Source: Pseudomonas monteilii NBRC 103158 = DSM 14164 (lineage in GTDB: Bacteria; Pseudomonadota; Gammaproteobacteria; Pseudomonadales; Pseudomonadaceae). From it: 64,000 nucleotides of DNA. Position numbers and translations under genes: made by a program. Within the stretch, counting starts at the first letter, position 1. Each line of letters opens with the position of its first letter. The stretch is from positions 124,001-188,000 of the forward strand of contig NZ_BBIS01000025.1 in assembly GCF_000730605.1 (NCBI RefSeq), read 5' to 3'. The notes beneath the pieces are model-generated. The model was not told the origin of the DNA and did no database searches. It was given only the letters and a program-made list of their open reading frames with translations. Below are positions 53,101-61,589 of this stretch, piece by piece.

Positions 53101-53168
53101 AAATCTTTTGCGAGGCCCTCTGCATCGCTTGCCGAAAACCGAGGTGCCGGGTGGGAAAGGTCTGTCAT
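50121..53168 (-). CDS. Trifunctional fusion: APH-type kinase, M23 peptidase-like domain, class III aminotransferase
   Basis: A 1015-residue protein. Residues about 1-340 form an aminoglycoside/choline-kinase fold ([10 protein letters not shown] catalytic loop, IDFGD). Residues about 440-575 form an M23/LytM-like domain ([33 protein letters not shown]). Residues about 600-1015 are a PLP aminotransferase ([16 protein letters not shown] lysine in [12 protein letters not shown]). This architecture resembles hydroxylysine kinase/phospholyase-like proteins of amine catabolism. The gene is divergent from an Lrp regulator. Substrate unknown. Confidence 0.85.
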   Translation of the reverse strand: MTDLSHPAPRFSASDAEGLAKDFFNVTATATPLDGERDRNYRLDTGVDAGWILKIVNASEPRVESEFQTALLDHLAVHGAHLGVPHLRASVAGDYLPSVASASGEQHAMRLVSWLVGTPLAEAKRSFALMSNFGRALGELDRALQGFMHPGAVRDLDWDLRHAARSRSRLHHIKSPERRAIVERFITRFEHTVQPRLASLRAQVIHNDANDWNILVDAETTRHVTGFIDFGDAVHTVLIAEVAIASAYAILDMDDPIGAAAALVAGFHEKYPLQAQELDVLFNLIAMRLVISVTFSASRQDLTEDNPYLAISEAPAWRLLEQLDSMNPRLATGILRKACGFDAIEGAGAVRRWIADNHTSFADLVRPSAAVLNKVIAPFGDASHEMTIASAEQRPADATRWWNAFSAAHNVPLAIGPWGELRTIYTDSAFESRFIKGQRRTLHVGVDLVMPAGTPLYAPVPGTVKSVEVESDPLGYGGLVMIEHSPPGCPPFLTLWGHLAHEALSRLKAGDKLDAGDLVGYMGTDNENGGWIPHLHLQMTTDTQLSASEVIGVGEPEYREVWADLFPDASTLAGIPPETYNQQGMTKAQIIAKRKELLLPNLSISYTDPIKFVRGDGVWLIDNFGRAYLDCFNNVCHLGHSHPDVVDALSRQAARLNTNTRYLHDNIVEYAERLTGTLPEGLCVASFGCSGSEANSLMLRMARNYTGSDQAIVLDWAYHGTTQELIDLSPYKYKRKAGKGRAAHVYEAVVPDSYYAPEHWPLEEHGKRFAESVAEQLDAMRKAGKGPGFFLAESIPSVAGQVFLPEHYLKEVYAMVRAEGGLCLADEVQVGFGRVGSHWWAFETQGVVPDAVTMGKPIGNGHPMSAVVTTREVADAFNNGMEYFNTFAGNPVSCAVGLAVLNAIERDQLKENALRIGNYLLEGLGKLQQQFEVIGDVRGLGLFLGVVLVTDRTSKAPATALARKVADGARERGVLIGTEGPHDNVLKMRPSMIFSRANADFLLEVLQDSFIAALK

Positions 53169-53258
53169 ATCATCACGTTCCGAGCGAGCAAATTGTTTTT
53201 CAATAGCTTGTCATGCACTGCCGAAACCGACACCCTGCATACGGTCGGGATCGACAGG

Positions 53259-53286
53259 CATTATGCCGGTACCGACCGGCATAATG
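53259..53286. promoter_or_regulatory. Palindromic operator between the fusion enzyme and the Lrp gene
   Basis: CATTATGCCGGT (53259-53270) and ACCGGCATAATG (53275-53286) form a perfect 12-bp inverted repeat with a four-base spacer, ending 24 bp before the Lrp start. Lrp/AsnC proteins bind such dyads and commonly control the divergent gene and themselves. Confidence 0.7.
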
Positions 53287-53310
53287 ACGGCGAGCTTATC
53301 AGGTGGTGCA

Positions 53311-53751
53311 ATGCGTGAACTGGACGCAAAAGATCGTGAGATTCTTGAAGTACTTTCGAAGGACGCGCGCATTGCGCTGAAGGCATTAGCCGGCCGCATA
53401 GGCCTTTCCAGAAGCGCCACTACTGAGCGTGTGGCCAACCTTGAACGCAGCGGGATCATTCGAGGATACCGTGCGGATATCGGCGAGATAGACGCCAATG
53501 TCATACGCGCGATACTGCTGGTGACCTTGCAGCGCACACCTGCCATGGGGCTGCTCGACCAGTTGGCAACGGACGCACGCGTGCGGCGGGTTTCCTCCGT
53601 GAGTGGGCAGCTTGACCTGGTGGTTGAGGTGGAAACCCGGACAATCGACGACCTCAATCAGGTGCGCGACAACGTGGCACGTCACGAATCGGTGGATGAC
53701 ATTACCACGTCGGTTGTCCTGCGCCGTGATATCGACCGCCAGGGCGCCTGA
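53311..53751 (+). CDS. Lrp/AsnC-family regulator
   Basis: A 146-residue regulator with an N-terminal HTH (ELDAKDREILEVLSKDARIA then GLSRSATTERVANLERSGII) and a C-terminal RAM effector domain. It is divergent from the fusion aminotransferase gene and probably activates it in response to the amino acid or amine degraded by that enzyme. Start ATG 53311 follows CAGGTGG. Confidence 0.92.
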   Translation: MRELDAKDREILEVLSKDARIALKALAGRIGLSRSATTERVANLERSGIIRGYRADIGEIDANVIRAILLVTLQRTPAMGLLDQLATDARVRRVSSVSGQLDLVVEVETRTIDDLNQVRDNVARHESVDDITTSVVLRRDIDRQGA

Positions 53752-53773
53752 TCATCCACGCATGGTTGCCCAG

Positions 53774-53791
53774 GCCGGCCTTTGCGCCGGC
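53774..53791. terminator. Hairpin between convergent genes
   Basis: GCCGGC-CTTTGC-GCCGGC forms a six-pair G+C hairpin between the Lrp gene and the convergent kinase-like gene. No T-run is visible, so its strength as a terminator is uncertain. Confidence 0.4.
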
Positions 53792-53821
53792 AAGCCAGCT
53801 TGCACAGCGGCGCACGAGCGC

Positions 53822-54439
53822 TCAACGCGATAGCAGTACGCGGTCAATCTCGCCAACCACCTGCCGCGTCGCGTCTTCGATGGCCCCTTCATTACGGCAC
53901 AACACCCAGCCGTGCTTTACGAGCGCCCGCTCGAAAGCCTCGGTGCAGGCAACCTGTTCATCCAGGTTGTATATCACCGTACTGCCCAGGCCACGCGTGC
54001 GTGCCGTAGCCCTTGCCCACGAGGTTTCAGGGGCAGTGACAACCCCGACATGCAAATCTGGCACTTGCACGCTTAGGTCGAGGTTCAATCGCAAGATCTG
54101 GTCAAACGGCACCGTGCGGCGAAACGCGGCGTCAGAGGGGTACCAGCGATCAATCAGGACGATGCTGTCGGCTGGCTGCTTGGGCAGTACGTGCCGGGAA
54201 ATCCAGGCGCGGCTTTCAGCGAAGCGCTCGCACACCCTTAATTCCAGATCTCGGCAAGGGTTTCTGGCGAGCTTGTTGACCAGCGCCATGGTTTCGCCCC
54301 GGTAGGGATCGCTCTTTTTTTCGCAAAGGCGGATCACCTTTTTCCCGTCCACTCTCAGGGCTTGGGTGACGGCCTCCAGCAGCGTGGTCTTGCCGGTGCC
54401 TTTAGGCCCATCGATGGAAACAAACAGCGGGCGAATCAT
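53822..54439 (-). CDS. Thymidylate-kinase-like P-loop nucleotide kinase
   Basis: A 205-residue kinase with the P-loop DGPKGTGKTTL, a VLIDRWYPSD segment corresponding to the DR(Y/F) motif of dTMP kinases, and an RTRGLG lid. Housekeeping tmk lies with holB in pseudomonads, so this is likely a paralogue with another nucleotide or deoxynucleoside substrate. It stands alone between the Lrp gene and a LuxR relic. Confidence 0.8.
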   Translation of the reverse strand: MIRPLFVSIDGPKGTGKTTLLEAVTQALRVDGKKVIRLCEKKSDPYRGETMALVNKLARNPCRDLELRVCERFAESRAWISRHVLPKQPADSIVLIDRWYPSDAAFRRTVPFDQILRLNLDLSVQVPDLHVGVVTAPETSWARATARTRGLGSTVIYNLDEQVACTEAFERALVKHGWVLCRNEGAIEDATRQVVGEIDRVLLSR

Positions 54440-54850
54440 CGTTCAATACCAGTTGGCTCAGGTGCGGATGAGACCATTGATCGCCGCTTGCCTTCAAGGC
54501 ATATCGACAAGAGCACATCTGTACTCCACCGGTAAAAGGCGGCACATGCCGCCTTCTCGTCCGTTCCTCCTGCGCGGCTATACGTCGAAGGCGATGGCGC
54601 ACGGCTGGGCATCTCGCCAGAAACCATCAAGGTGCACCGGCGCCACCTGTACGCGAAACTGAATATCTCGCCTCACCCTGAACTGTTTTCGATGTTCATC
54701 CGTGAGCTGGGGTTCGCTGATGATCGAGGGGAACACCCGTCATAAGCCAGCAAGGCCCTTTTCGCCTCGCTATGCCAAAGGCGGGCATGCCTGCTAGGCT
54801 GACGTTGGCGGCCCTGCTGGCAGCCTCCTCATCCCCCACAGGCACGGCCC
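54440..54850. other. Gap of about 410 bp with a LuxR relic
   Basis: Besides the LuxR pseudogene fragment (54558-54745), only the upstream region of the phytochrome gene is present. No other feature was recognised. Confidence 0.5.
54558..54745 (+). pseudogene. Remnant of a LuxR-type HTH regulator
   Basis: One frame reads RGYTSKAMA and a second continues LGISPETIKVHRRHLYAKLN then ISPHPELFSMFIRELG to a TAA stop at 54743-54745. Together they match the DNA-binding domain of a LuxR/NarL-type regulator, broken by a frameshift near 54600 and lacking everything upstream. No start or ribosome site remains. Confidence 0.7.
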
Positions 54851-57391
54851 ATGACATTCAACCCCCAAGTAAACCTGACCAACTGCGACCGCGAGCCTAT
54901 TCAGATACCTGGCAGCATCCAGCCCCATGGTTGCCTGCTGGCGTGCGATGCCTCGGCCACCGTCGTTTTGCGTCATTCGGCCAATGCCCCACAAATGCTG
55001 GGCGTAGCAAGCGACATCAACGGCCAGAAGCTGCATGCGGTGCTCGGGGATGAAGTGGCGCATACCCTGCGCAACGCGCTGGCCCGCACCCGGGAGGCCT
55101 CGCGGCCGGCGCACAGCTTCGGTGTGAAACTGCCCAGCGGCGAGGCTGTCGACATTGCCGCCCACGTGTTCAAAGGCACGGCTATCCTCGAGTTCGAGCC
55201 CGCTGGCGCGAGCATTGCCGAGCCAATCGAGCTGGCCCGCACGCTGATCGCCCAACTGCGCGACATCGACCAGACCAGCAAGCTGTTCCGCGATGCTGCC
55301 CGCTTTGTCCGGGCCGTGCTCGGTTACGACCGGGTGATGATCTACCAATTGGGTGCCGACGGCGCCGGCAAGGTGGTTGCAGAGGCTAGGCGCAGCGACC
55401 TTGAAAGCTTCATGGGCCAGTATTTCCCGGCCTCCGACATCCCCCAGCAGGCCCGCGCACTTTACCTGCGCAACCCGATCCGGGTGATCTCGGATGCCCA
55501 GTTCAAGACAGTCGCCATCGACCCGGTGCTCGACCCCTCGGGCGAGCCGCTCGACCTTTCCTATGCGCACTTGCGCAGCGTCTCGCCGATCCACTGCGAA
55601 TACCTGTGCAACATGGGCGTGGGGGCCTCCATGTCGATTTCGGTCATCGTCAATGGAGAGCTGTGGGGGATGATCGCCTGCCACCACTATGCACCACGCA
55701 CGCTGTCCATGGGACAACGTGTGGCGGCGGAAATGTTCGGCGAATTCTTCTCGCTGCATATCGAGACCCTGCGCAGCCGGCAAAAGCTTGAAGCCGCCGT
55801 ACACGTTCACAAAGCGTTGGACAGCATGCTGCTTGACGCCAACCGGGCTGCAGACATCGACGGGTTCTTCCGTGCGCGCCTGCCCCGGCTTATGTCGCTG
55901 ATCCCCTGCGACGGCATCGGCATGTCGCTGCAAGGCCGCTGGTCATCCGCCGGGCTGACGCCGCCCACATCGGCGGTTCCCGACCTGCTGCGCCTGGCAG
56001 ATATTGTCAGCGCTGGCCGTACCTGGGCGTCCAACCGCCTGTCGATGGTGCTGCCTGCGGCCCAGGCGTACTTTACCGATGTGTCTGGCGTACTGATCAT
56101 ACCGATGTCGCAGCAGCCGAGGGATTACCTGATCTTCTTCCGCAAGGAAGTGGTCGAGACACTCGACTGGGCCGGGGACCCGAACAAGACCTATGACAGC
56201 GGCGCATTGGGCGACCGCCTGACACCACGGAAAAGCTTTGCGATCTGGAAAGAAACCGTTCACCAGCAGTCACTGCCCTGGACCGAGCAGGACCGCCAGT
56301 TTGGCGACGCCATCCGTACCGCTATCGTCGAGGTGGTGCTGTATAACAGCGAGTTGCTGGCCAGCGAGCGTTCGAAGGCAGAAGTGCGCCAGCGCATCCT
56401 CAATGAAGAGCTCAACCACAGGGTCAAGAACATTCTGTCGTTGATTGGCGCGCTGGTTGCCCACCCGACCTCGGAGAGCCAGACACTGCAGGACTACGTG
56501 GCGACATTGAAGGGGCGCATCCATGCGCTGTCCCTCGCTCACGACCAGGTGGTACGCGGTGACGGTGGCGGGCGACTGGCCAAGCTGCTGGAGGCAGAGC
56601 TTTCACCCTACCGCACCGCCGCCGGAGTGATTGAACTGCAAGGCCCGAACGTTATCCTGGATGCCCGCGCCTACTCGGTCATGGCCTTGGTGCTGCACGA
56701 ACTGGCAACCAATGCTGCCAAATACGGCGCGTTGTCGCGGGCGAGCGGCAAACTTGCCGTAAGCTGGGCCATCGACGCCTCCCACGGCTGCAGCATTACC
56801 TGGCGCGAAAGCGGCGGGCCAACGGTTCACCCGCCCAGCCGTAATGGCTTTGGCTCGGTGCTGATAGAACGCAGCATTCCGTTCGACCTGGGTGGCACCA
56901 GCACCGTGGAATATCACGCCGAAGGCGTGCAAGGGTTGTTCAGAATTCCTGCAAAACACCTGTCCGTGGCCGAAGCGGCCGACCCTGTGAGCACATCCGC
57001 GCCGGTTACCCGTGAAGCCGATGCCTTTGCCGCCCTGCCGGGCTTGTGCGTGCTGATCCTTGAAGACCAGTTGGTGATCGCGGTTGGCCTTGAGCAGATT
57101 CTCAACGATGCACAGATCAAGGACGTGATGACCGCCAGTTCCGAGGATGAGGCCATGCGCTTGATTAGCAGCCGCACACCGGACGCCGCGATACTGGATG
57201 TGAACCTGGGAACAGGGACGTCGATTTCCGTCGCCGATGAACTGCAGCGCCGGCAAATTCCGTTTCTGTTCGCTACCGGCTATGGCGACGGCATCAGCAT
57301 TCCCGAGCATCTGCAGGATGTGCCCGTAACCCGCAAGCCCTATGACGCCAACAGCATCCTGACCAGTCTGCAGGCCCTGGTTGATCGCTGA
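54851..57391 (+). CDS. Bacteriophytochrome with HWE histidine kinase and fused receiver domain
   Basis: An 846-residue red/far-red photoreceptor. The PAS domain carries the biliverdin-attaching Cys12 (VNLTNCDREPIQIPGSIQPH). The GAF domain has FPASDIPQQARALYL, and a PHY domain follows (to about 500). Next comes an HWE-type kinase (LNEELNHRVKNILSLIGAL; ELATNAAKYGAL) and a C-terminal receiver (LEDQ; phospho-acceptor in AAILDVNLGTG). No heme oxygenase gene (bphO) is adjacent, so biliverdin must come from elsewhere. Confidence 0.93.
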   Translation: MTFNPQVNLTNCDREPIQIPGSIQPHGCLLACDASATVVLRHSANAPQMLGVASDINGQKLHAVLGDEVAHTLRNALARTREASRPAHSFGVKLPSGEAVDIAAHVFKGTAILEFEPAGASIAEPIELARTLIAQLRDIDQTSKLFRDAARFVRAVLGYDRVMIYQLGADGAGKVVAEARRSDLESFMGQYFPASDIPQQARALYLRNPIRVISDAQFKTVAIDPVLDPSGEPLDLSYAHLRSVSPIHCEYLCNMGVGASMSISVIVNGELWGMIACHHYAPRTLSMGQRVAAEMFGEFFSLHIETLRSRQKLEAAVHVHKALDSMLLDANRAADIDGFFRARLPRLMSLIPCDGIGMSLQGRWSSAGLTPPTSAVPDLLRLADIVSAGRTWASNRLSMVLPAAQAYFTDVSGVLIIPMSQQPRDYLIFFRKEVVETLDWAGDPNKTYDSGALGDRLTPRKSFAIWKETVHQQSLPWTEQDRQFGDAIRTAIVEVVLYNSELLASERSKAEVRQRILNEELNHRVKNILSLIGALVAHPTSESQTLQDYVATLKGRIHALSLAHDQVVRGDGGGRLAKLLEAELSPYRTAAGVIELQGPNVILDARAYSVMALVLHELATNAAKYGALSRASGKLAVSWAIDASHGCSITWRESGGPTVHPPSRNGFGSVLIERSIPFDLGGTSTVEYHAEGVQGLFRIPAKHLSVAEAADPVSTSAPVTREADAFAALPGLCVLILEDQLVIAVGLEQILNDAQIKDVMTASSEDEAMRLISSRTPDAAILDVNLGTGTSISVADELQRRQIPFLFATGYGDGISIPEHLQDVPVTRKPYDANSILTSLQALVDR

Positions 57392-57438
57392 GAGAAGGGA
57401 TTCTGAACGGAAGGAGGGAGCGCAAGCCGCTCCAGGGA

Positions 57439-57465
57439 ACGGCGCCAGCCTTGAGGTGGCGCCGT
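57439..57465. terminator. Hairpin between convergent phytochrome and acetolactate synthase-like genes
   Basis: ACGGCGCCA (57439-57447) pairs perfectly with TGGCGCCGT (57457-57465) around a nine-base loop in the 86-bp space between two convergent stop codons. It probably serves both directions. Confidence 0.6.
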
Positions 57466-57477
57466 ACCTGTCAAGCG

Positions 57478-59121
57478 TTACACCGCCAGCGCGCGCTCAC
57501 GCAGCTCGCTGTTGAGGATGCGGTCGTTTTCGCTGTAATCGACCGGGCAGTCGATCACATGCACACCCGGGGTCTTGATGCAGTGCTCCAGCAGCGGCAG
57601 CAGGCCTTCGGCACTTTCCACGCGGTGGCCATTGGCACCATAGGCTTCGGCGTACTTGACGAAGTCCGGGTTGCCGTAGTCCAGGCCGAAATCGGTGAAG
57701 CCCATGTTGGCCTGCTTCCAGCGGATCATGCCGTAGCCGTCGTCACGCAGGATCACCACGGTGATGTGCATGCCCAGACGGACTGCAGTTTCCAGCTCCT
57801 GGCTGTTCATCATGAAGCCGCCGTCGCCGCAAACCGAAATCACCGGACGGTCAGGGTGCACCAGGTGCGCCGCCATGGCAGAAGGCAGGCCGGCGCCCAT
57901 GGTCGCCAGGGCGTTGTCCAGCAGCACGGTGTTTGGCTTGTGCGCCTTGTAGTTACGGGCGAACCAGATCTTGTAGATGCCGTTGTCCAAGGCAACGATG
58001 CCTTCGGACGGCAGCACACGACGGATATCGGCGACCATACGCTGCGGGTAGACCGGGAAGCGGTTGTCGTCAGCGCCTTCGGCGATTTGCGCTTCGTTGG
58101 CTTCACGGATGGCCATCAGGCGAGTGAAGTCCCAGTGCGAGGTGTCGTTCAGCGCTTCGCTGATCTGCCACACGGCATTGGCGATGTCGCCGATCACTTC
58201 GACCTGCGGGAAGTACACGGCATCGACTTCGGCAGAGCGGAAGTTGATGTGGATGACCTCAGTACCGCCACGCACCATGAAGAATGGCGGCTTCTCGATC
58301 ACGTCGTGGCCGATGTTGATGATCAGGTCGGCGGCTTCGACGGCGCGGTGCACGAAGTCACCGGACGACAGGGCGGCGTTACCCAGGAAGCGGGGATGGC
58401 GCTCGTCGACCACACCTTTACCCATCTGGGTGGTGATGAACGGGATGCCGGTCTTGTCGATCAGTTGCTTGAGGACCTTGGCGGTCATCTTGCGGTTGGC
58501 GCCAGCACCGATCACCAGGATCGGGTTACGCGCGCTCAGCAGCTTCTCGACGGCGGCTTCGATGGCCACATGCTCGGCCAGCGGGCGGCGGTGCAGGCTG
58601 CGCGGGATCGGCAGTGCATCGGTCTGCTCGGCGGCGATGTCTTCCGGCAGCTCCAGGTGTACCGCACCCGGCTTTTCTTCTTCGGCCAGGCGGAAGGCTT
58701 CGCGCATGCGCGACGGGATGTTGTCTGCCGAGGCGAACTGGTGGGTGTACTTGGTGATGGGGTCCATCATGCCGCACACGTCGATGATCTGGAAGCGGCC
58801 CTGCTTGGACTTCTTGATCGGCTTCTGGCCGGTGATCATCATCATCGGCATGCCGCCCAGGTAGGCGTAGGCGCTGGCAGTAACCAGGTTGGTGGCGCCA
58901 GGGCCAAGGGTCGACAGGCTGACGCCGGTCTTGCCGGTCAGACGGCCATAGGTGGCAGCCATAAAGCCTGCAGACTGCTCGTGACGGGTCAGTACCAGCT
59001 TGATCTTCGACTTGCGCAGGGATTCGAGCAGGTCGAGGTTTTCCTCACCAGGAATGCCGAACACATACTCGACACCTTCGTTTTCCAGGCATTGCACAAC
59101 GACATCGGCGGCCTTGGCCAT
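57478..59121 (-). CDS. ThDP-dependent acetolactate synthase-like enzyme
   Basis: A 547-residue enzyme with the catalytic Glu48 (LTRHEQSAGFMA), GPGATN, and the ThDP/Mg motif SVCGDGGFMMNSQEL through NMGF. It resembles catabolic acetolactate synthase (AlsS/IlvB-like), which condenses two pyruvates, and there is no regulatory IlvN subunit gene nearby. Other ThDP decarboxylase activities are possible. Divergent from a LysR gene. Confidence 0.87.
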   Translation of the reverse strand: MAKAADVVVQCLENEGVEYVFGIPGEENLDLLESLRKSKIKLVLTRHEQSAGFMAATYGRLTGKTGVSLSTLGPGATNLVTASAYAYLGGMPMMMITGQKPIKKSKQGRFQIIDVCGMMDPITKYTHQFASADNIPSRMREAFRLAEEEKPGAVHLELPEDIAAEQTDALPIPRSLHRRPLAEHVAIEAAVEKLLSARNPILVIGAGANRKMTAKVLKQLIDKTGIPFITTQMGKGVVDERHPRFLGNAALSSGDFVHRAVEAADLIINIGHDVIEKPPFFMVRGGTEVIHINFRSAEVDAVYFPQVEVIGDIANAVWQISEALNDTSHWDFTRLMAIREANEAQIAEGADDNRFPVYPQRMVADIRRVLPSEGIVALDNGIYKIWFARNYKAHKPNTVLLDNALATMGAGLPSAMAAHLVHPDRPVISVCGDGGFMMNSQELETAVRLGMHITVVILRDDGYGMIRWKQANMGFTDFGLDYGNPDFVKYAEAYGANGHRVESAEGLLPLLEHCIKTPGVHVIDCPVDYSENDRILNSELRERALAV

Positions 59122-59174
59122 TTGGGGTACTACCTCAAAATCTTTGTGGGATTGCAGCGTTATTACACTGCGTG

Positions 59175-59200
59175 ACTGAGATGTTGCAGGATGTCTCAGT
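59175..59200. promoter_or_regulatory. Inverted repeat in the divergent region
   Basis: ACTGAGA (59175-59181) and TCTCAGT (59194-59200) form a perfect seven-base dyad 12 bases apart. It lies between the acetolactate synthase-like gene and the LysR gene. Further towards the LysR gene is an AT-rich block (about 59224-59250). It is a candidate LysR site for control of the synthase. Confidence 0.4.
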
Positions 59201-59291
59201 GGCGCGCATCGTAGGCCCTCTGGTTAATAATAATAAATATATTGTTATGATGCTTAGCATCACAGCTTGTTATGAATGGTAGAACGCCTCA

Positions 59292-60173
59292 ATGAACCTC
59301 AAGGCATTGCGCTGCTGCGTCGAGATCGTGCGCCAGGGCAGCTTCACCAAAGCCGCGCAGCACCTGCACATCGCCCAGCCGGCACTGAGCATGGCCGTAA
59401 CCCGGCTGGAAGAAGAACTGGGGGTCACCCTGTTCAACCGCACCACGCGCAAGGTGATCCTCACCGCCGAAGGCGAACAGTTTCTGCCGCGCATTGCATC
59501 GGCCCTGCGTGAGATGGATGTGGCCCGGCAAGAACTGCGCGACATGGCCGACCTAAAACGCGGTGAAGTGCGTCTGGGTATTCCTCCGATGTTCGGCCTG
59601 CACTATGTGCCCGGCTTGATGAATGCCTTTCGCAAGCTATACCCCGGCATTGCCATGACCGTGTTCGAAGGCAGTGCCGAGGACATTGGCCACCGCCTGG
59701 AACAGCGTGAAATCGACCTTGCACTGCTGGAGTCCCGGCGCGTGCCGCCCGACAAGGAGTCGATCCTGCTGGGCAGTGACGAGATGCTGGCGTGTATGCA
59801 CCCCGACCACGCCTATGCCGGCAAAGCCTTCCTCACGGCGGAAGACCTGCGCAATACCGACATGGTGGTGTTCGACCGAACGTTCGTGCAACGTCACCTG
59901 CTGGACGCGTTCTTCGCCGAACATGGCATTACTTACCAGGTGGCGCTGCAGAGCAACTTCGTCTCGCTGGTGGTGCAGGCCGCACTGGACAACATGGGCG
60001 TGGCGACCCTGCTGCGCTCGGTGCAGCAGCGCACACCGGGCATCGTCGGGGTGCCGTTCCGGCCAGCGCAACTGATGAGCTTCCGCCTGTGCTGGCGGTC
60101 GGGGGAATACCTGTCGCTGGCCAGCAAGCGGTTCATCGATTTTGCCGCGCAGACACATTACCTGGAGCGTTGA
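59292..60173 (+). CDS. LysR-family regulator divergent from the acetolactate synthase-like gene
   Basis: A 293-residue regulator with an N-terminal HTH (RQGSFTKAAQHLHIAQPALS) and a LysR effector-binding domain. The arrangement parallels AlsR/alsSD, where the LysR protein activates the synthase. The effector is unknown. The N-terminal MNLKALRCCVEIVRQGSFTK is typical and fixes the start at 59292. Confidence 0.92.
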   Translation: MNLKALRCCVEIVRQGSFTKAAQHLHIAQPALSMAVTRLEEELGVTLFNRTTRKVILTAEGEQFLPRIASALREMDVARQELRDMADLKRGEVRLGIPPMFGLHYVPGLMNAFRKLYPGIAMTVFEGSAEDIGHRLEQREIDLALLESRRVPPDKESILLGSDEMLACMHPDHAYAGKAFLTAEDLRNTDMVVFDRTFVQRHLLDAFFAEHGITYQVALQSNFVSLVVQAALDNMGVATLLRSVQQRTPGIVGVPFRPAQLMSFRLCWRSGEYLSLASKRFIDFAAQTHYLER

Positions 60174-60353
60174 GGAGCACACTTGTACTCCACTCGCATT
60201 CAGGCCGCTCCAGTGGCATTCGTAAGCTCGGCAGCAGAACGTGCCTGAACCCAGCAGATGCGCGAGGAAGCTGTCCAGCTTCCTCGACGTTTCAAGCAAA
60301 CATTGACTATGATCCCGACTTGAACGTTTCAGCATGTTTCAGTAAGGATCCCG

Positions 60354-61538
60354 ATGTCAGTCCAGGAACACCCCCCTCTTCCCAGCAAAACCACCGTCGC
60401 CAAGTTGGAAGCCGCCATGGCGTTGGGCAGCTTTGCCATCGGCACAGGCGAGTTCGCCATCATGGGCCTGATGCCCGACATCGCCAACAACCTGCAATTG
60501 AGCGAGCCGCAGGTGGGCCACGCCATCAGCGCCTATGCACTGGGGGTGATGGTTGGCGCCCCGACACTGGCGATTCTGGGTGCCAAACTGCTGCGCAAGC
60601 ACATGTTGTTGCTGTTGATGCTGCTGTATGCCTTGGGCAACCTGGCCACGGCCTTTGCCCCCTCGTTCAGCGGCCTGGTTGCCTTCCGCTTCATCAGCGG
60701 CCTGCCCCACGGCGCTTACTTCGGCATTGCCGCAGTGGTGGCATCGAGCATGGTGGCCAAGGACCATCGAGCGGGTGCCGTTGCCCGGGTGATGATGGGC
60801 CTGACTTTGGCCATGTTGCTCGGTAACCCGGTGGCCACCTTCCTGGGCCAGTACTTCGGTTGGCGTTCGGCATTCGTGCTGGTCGGCGCGATTGCCCTGT
60901 GCACCATCGCCCTGGTGTGGCGCTTCGTGCCCCAGCGCCACGACGAAGTCCGCAGCGACCCGCGCAAGGAGCTGCAAGCCTTCGCCCTCCCGCAGGTATG
61001 GATGGCGCTGGCAATCGCTTCGATCGGCTTTGCCGGCATGTTCTGTGTATTCAGCTACCTGGCACCGACCATGCTGCAAGTAACCCAAGTGTCACCACAG
61101 TGGATTCCGTTCGGCCTGGCGGCGTTCGGCGTGGGCGGTATCGTCGGCAACATCGCTGGCGGCAAACTGTTTGATCGCTTGCAGTTCCGCGCGGTGGGGC
61201 TGGTGCTGGTGTGGTCGATTGCCGTACTGCTGTTCTTCACCTTCGCCGCCCAGGCACTGTGGAGCCTGCTGTTGGGGATCGGCCTGGTGGGTACCATGAT
61301 TGCCTTGGCAGCGCCGCTGCAGATCCGCCTGATGGACATTGCCCATGAAGCACCAAGCCTGGCAGCGGCATCGAACCATGCGGCGTTCAACCTGGCCAAT
61401 GCATTGGGGCCGTGGCTGGGTGGCATGGCGATTACCGCAGGCATGGGCTGGACAAGTACCGGCTACATTGGCGCGGCGACGGCACTGGTCGGGTTGGGGA
61501 TTTATTGGGTGGCGCGACGGATGAAAGGCGGCCATTGA
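60354..61538 (+). CDS. MFS transporter of the AraJ/DHA1 type
   Basis: A 394-residue protein with 12 predicted helices and MFS motifs (FAIGTGEFAIMGLMPDIAN, GALPHGAYFG-like GLPHGAYFGIAAVVAS, LGNPVATFLGQYFGWRSAF). It belongs to the AraJ/DHA1 group of sugar or drug exporters. The start ATG 60354 lies about 180 bp after the LysR gene. Substrate unknown. Confidence 0.88.
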   Translation: MSVQEHPPLPSKTTVAKLEAAMALGSFAIGTGEFAIMGLMPDIANNLQLSEPQVGHAISAYALGVMVGAPTLAILGAKLLRKHMLLLLMLLYALGNLATAFAPSFSGLVAFRFISGLPHGAYFGIAAVVASSMVAKDHRAGAVARVMMGLTLAMLLGNPVATFLGQYFGWRSAFVLVGAIALCTIALVWRFVPQRHDEVRSDPRKELQAFALPQVWMALAIASIGFAGMFCVFSYLAPTMLQVTQVSPQWIPFGLAAFGVGGIVGNIAGGKLFDRLQFRAVGLVLVWSIAVLLFFTFAAQALWSLLLGIGLVGTMIALAAPLQIRLMDIAHEAPSLAAASNHAAFNLANALGPWLGGMAITAGMGWTSTGYIGAATALVGLGIYWVARRMKGGH

Positions 61539-61589
61539 AATACCCGCACCCAGCGGGTGTGCGAAAGGCCCGGTAACTCAGCCCTGGAT

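Noticed and set aside
53050..53310. N-terminal extension of the Lrp regulator
   Set aside because: It overlaps the start of the divergent fusion gene and the palindromic operator; the HTH starts right after ATG 53311.
57451..59175. A 574-codon open frame opposite the acetolactate synthase-like gene
   Set aside because: It mirrors the third-position GC pattern of the real gene and has a His/Gln/Val-rich composition without any domain.
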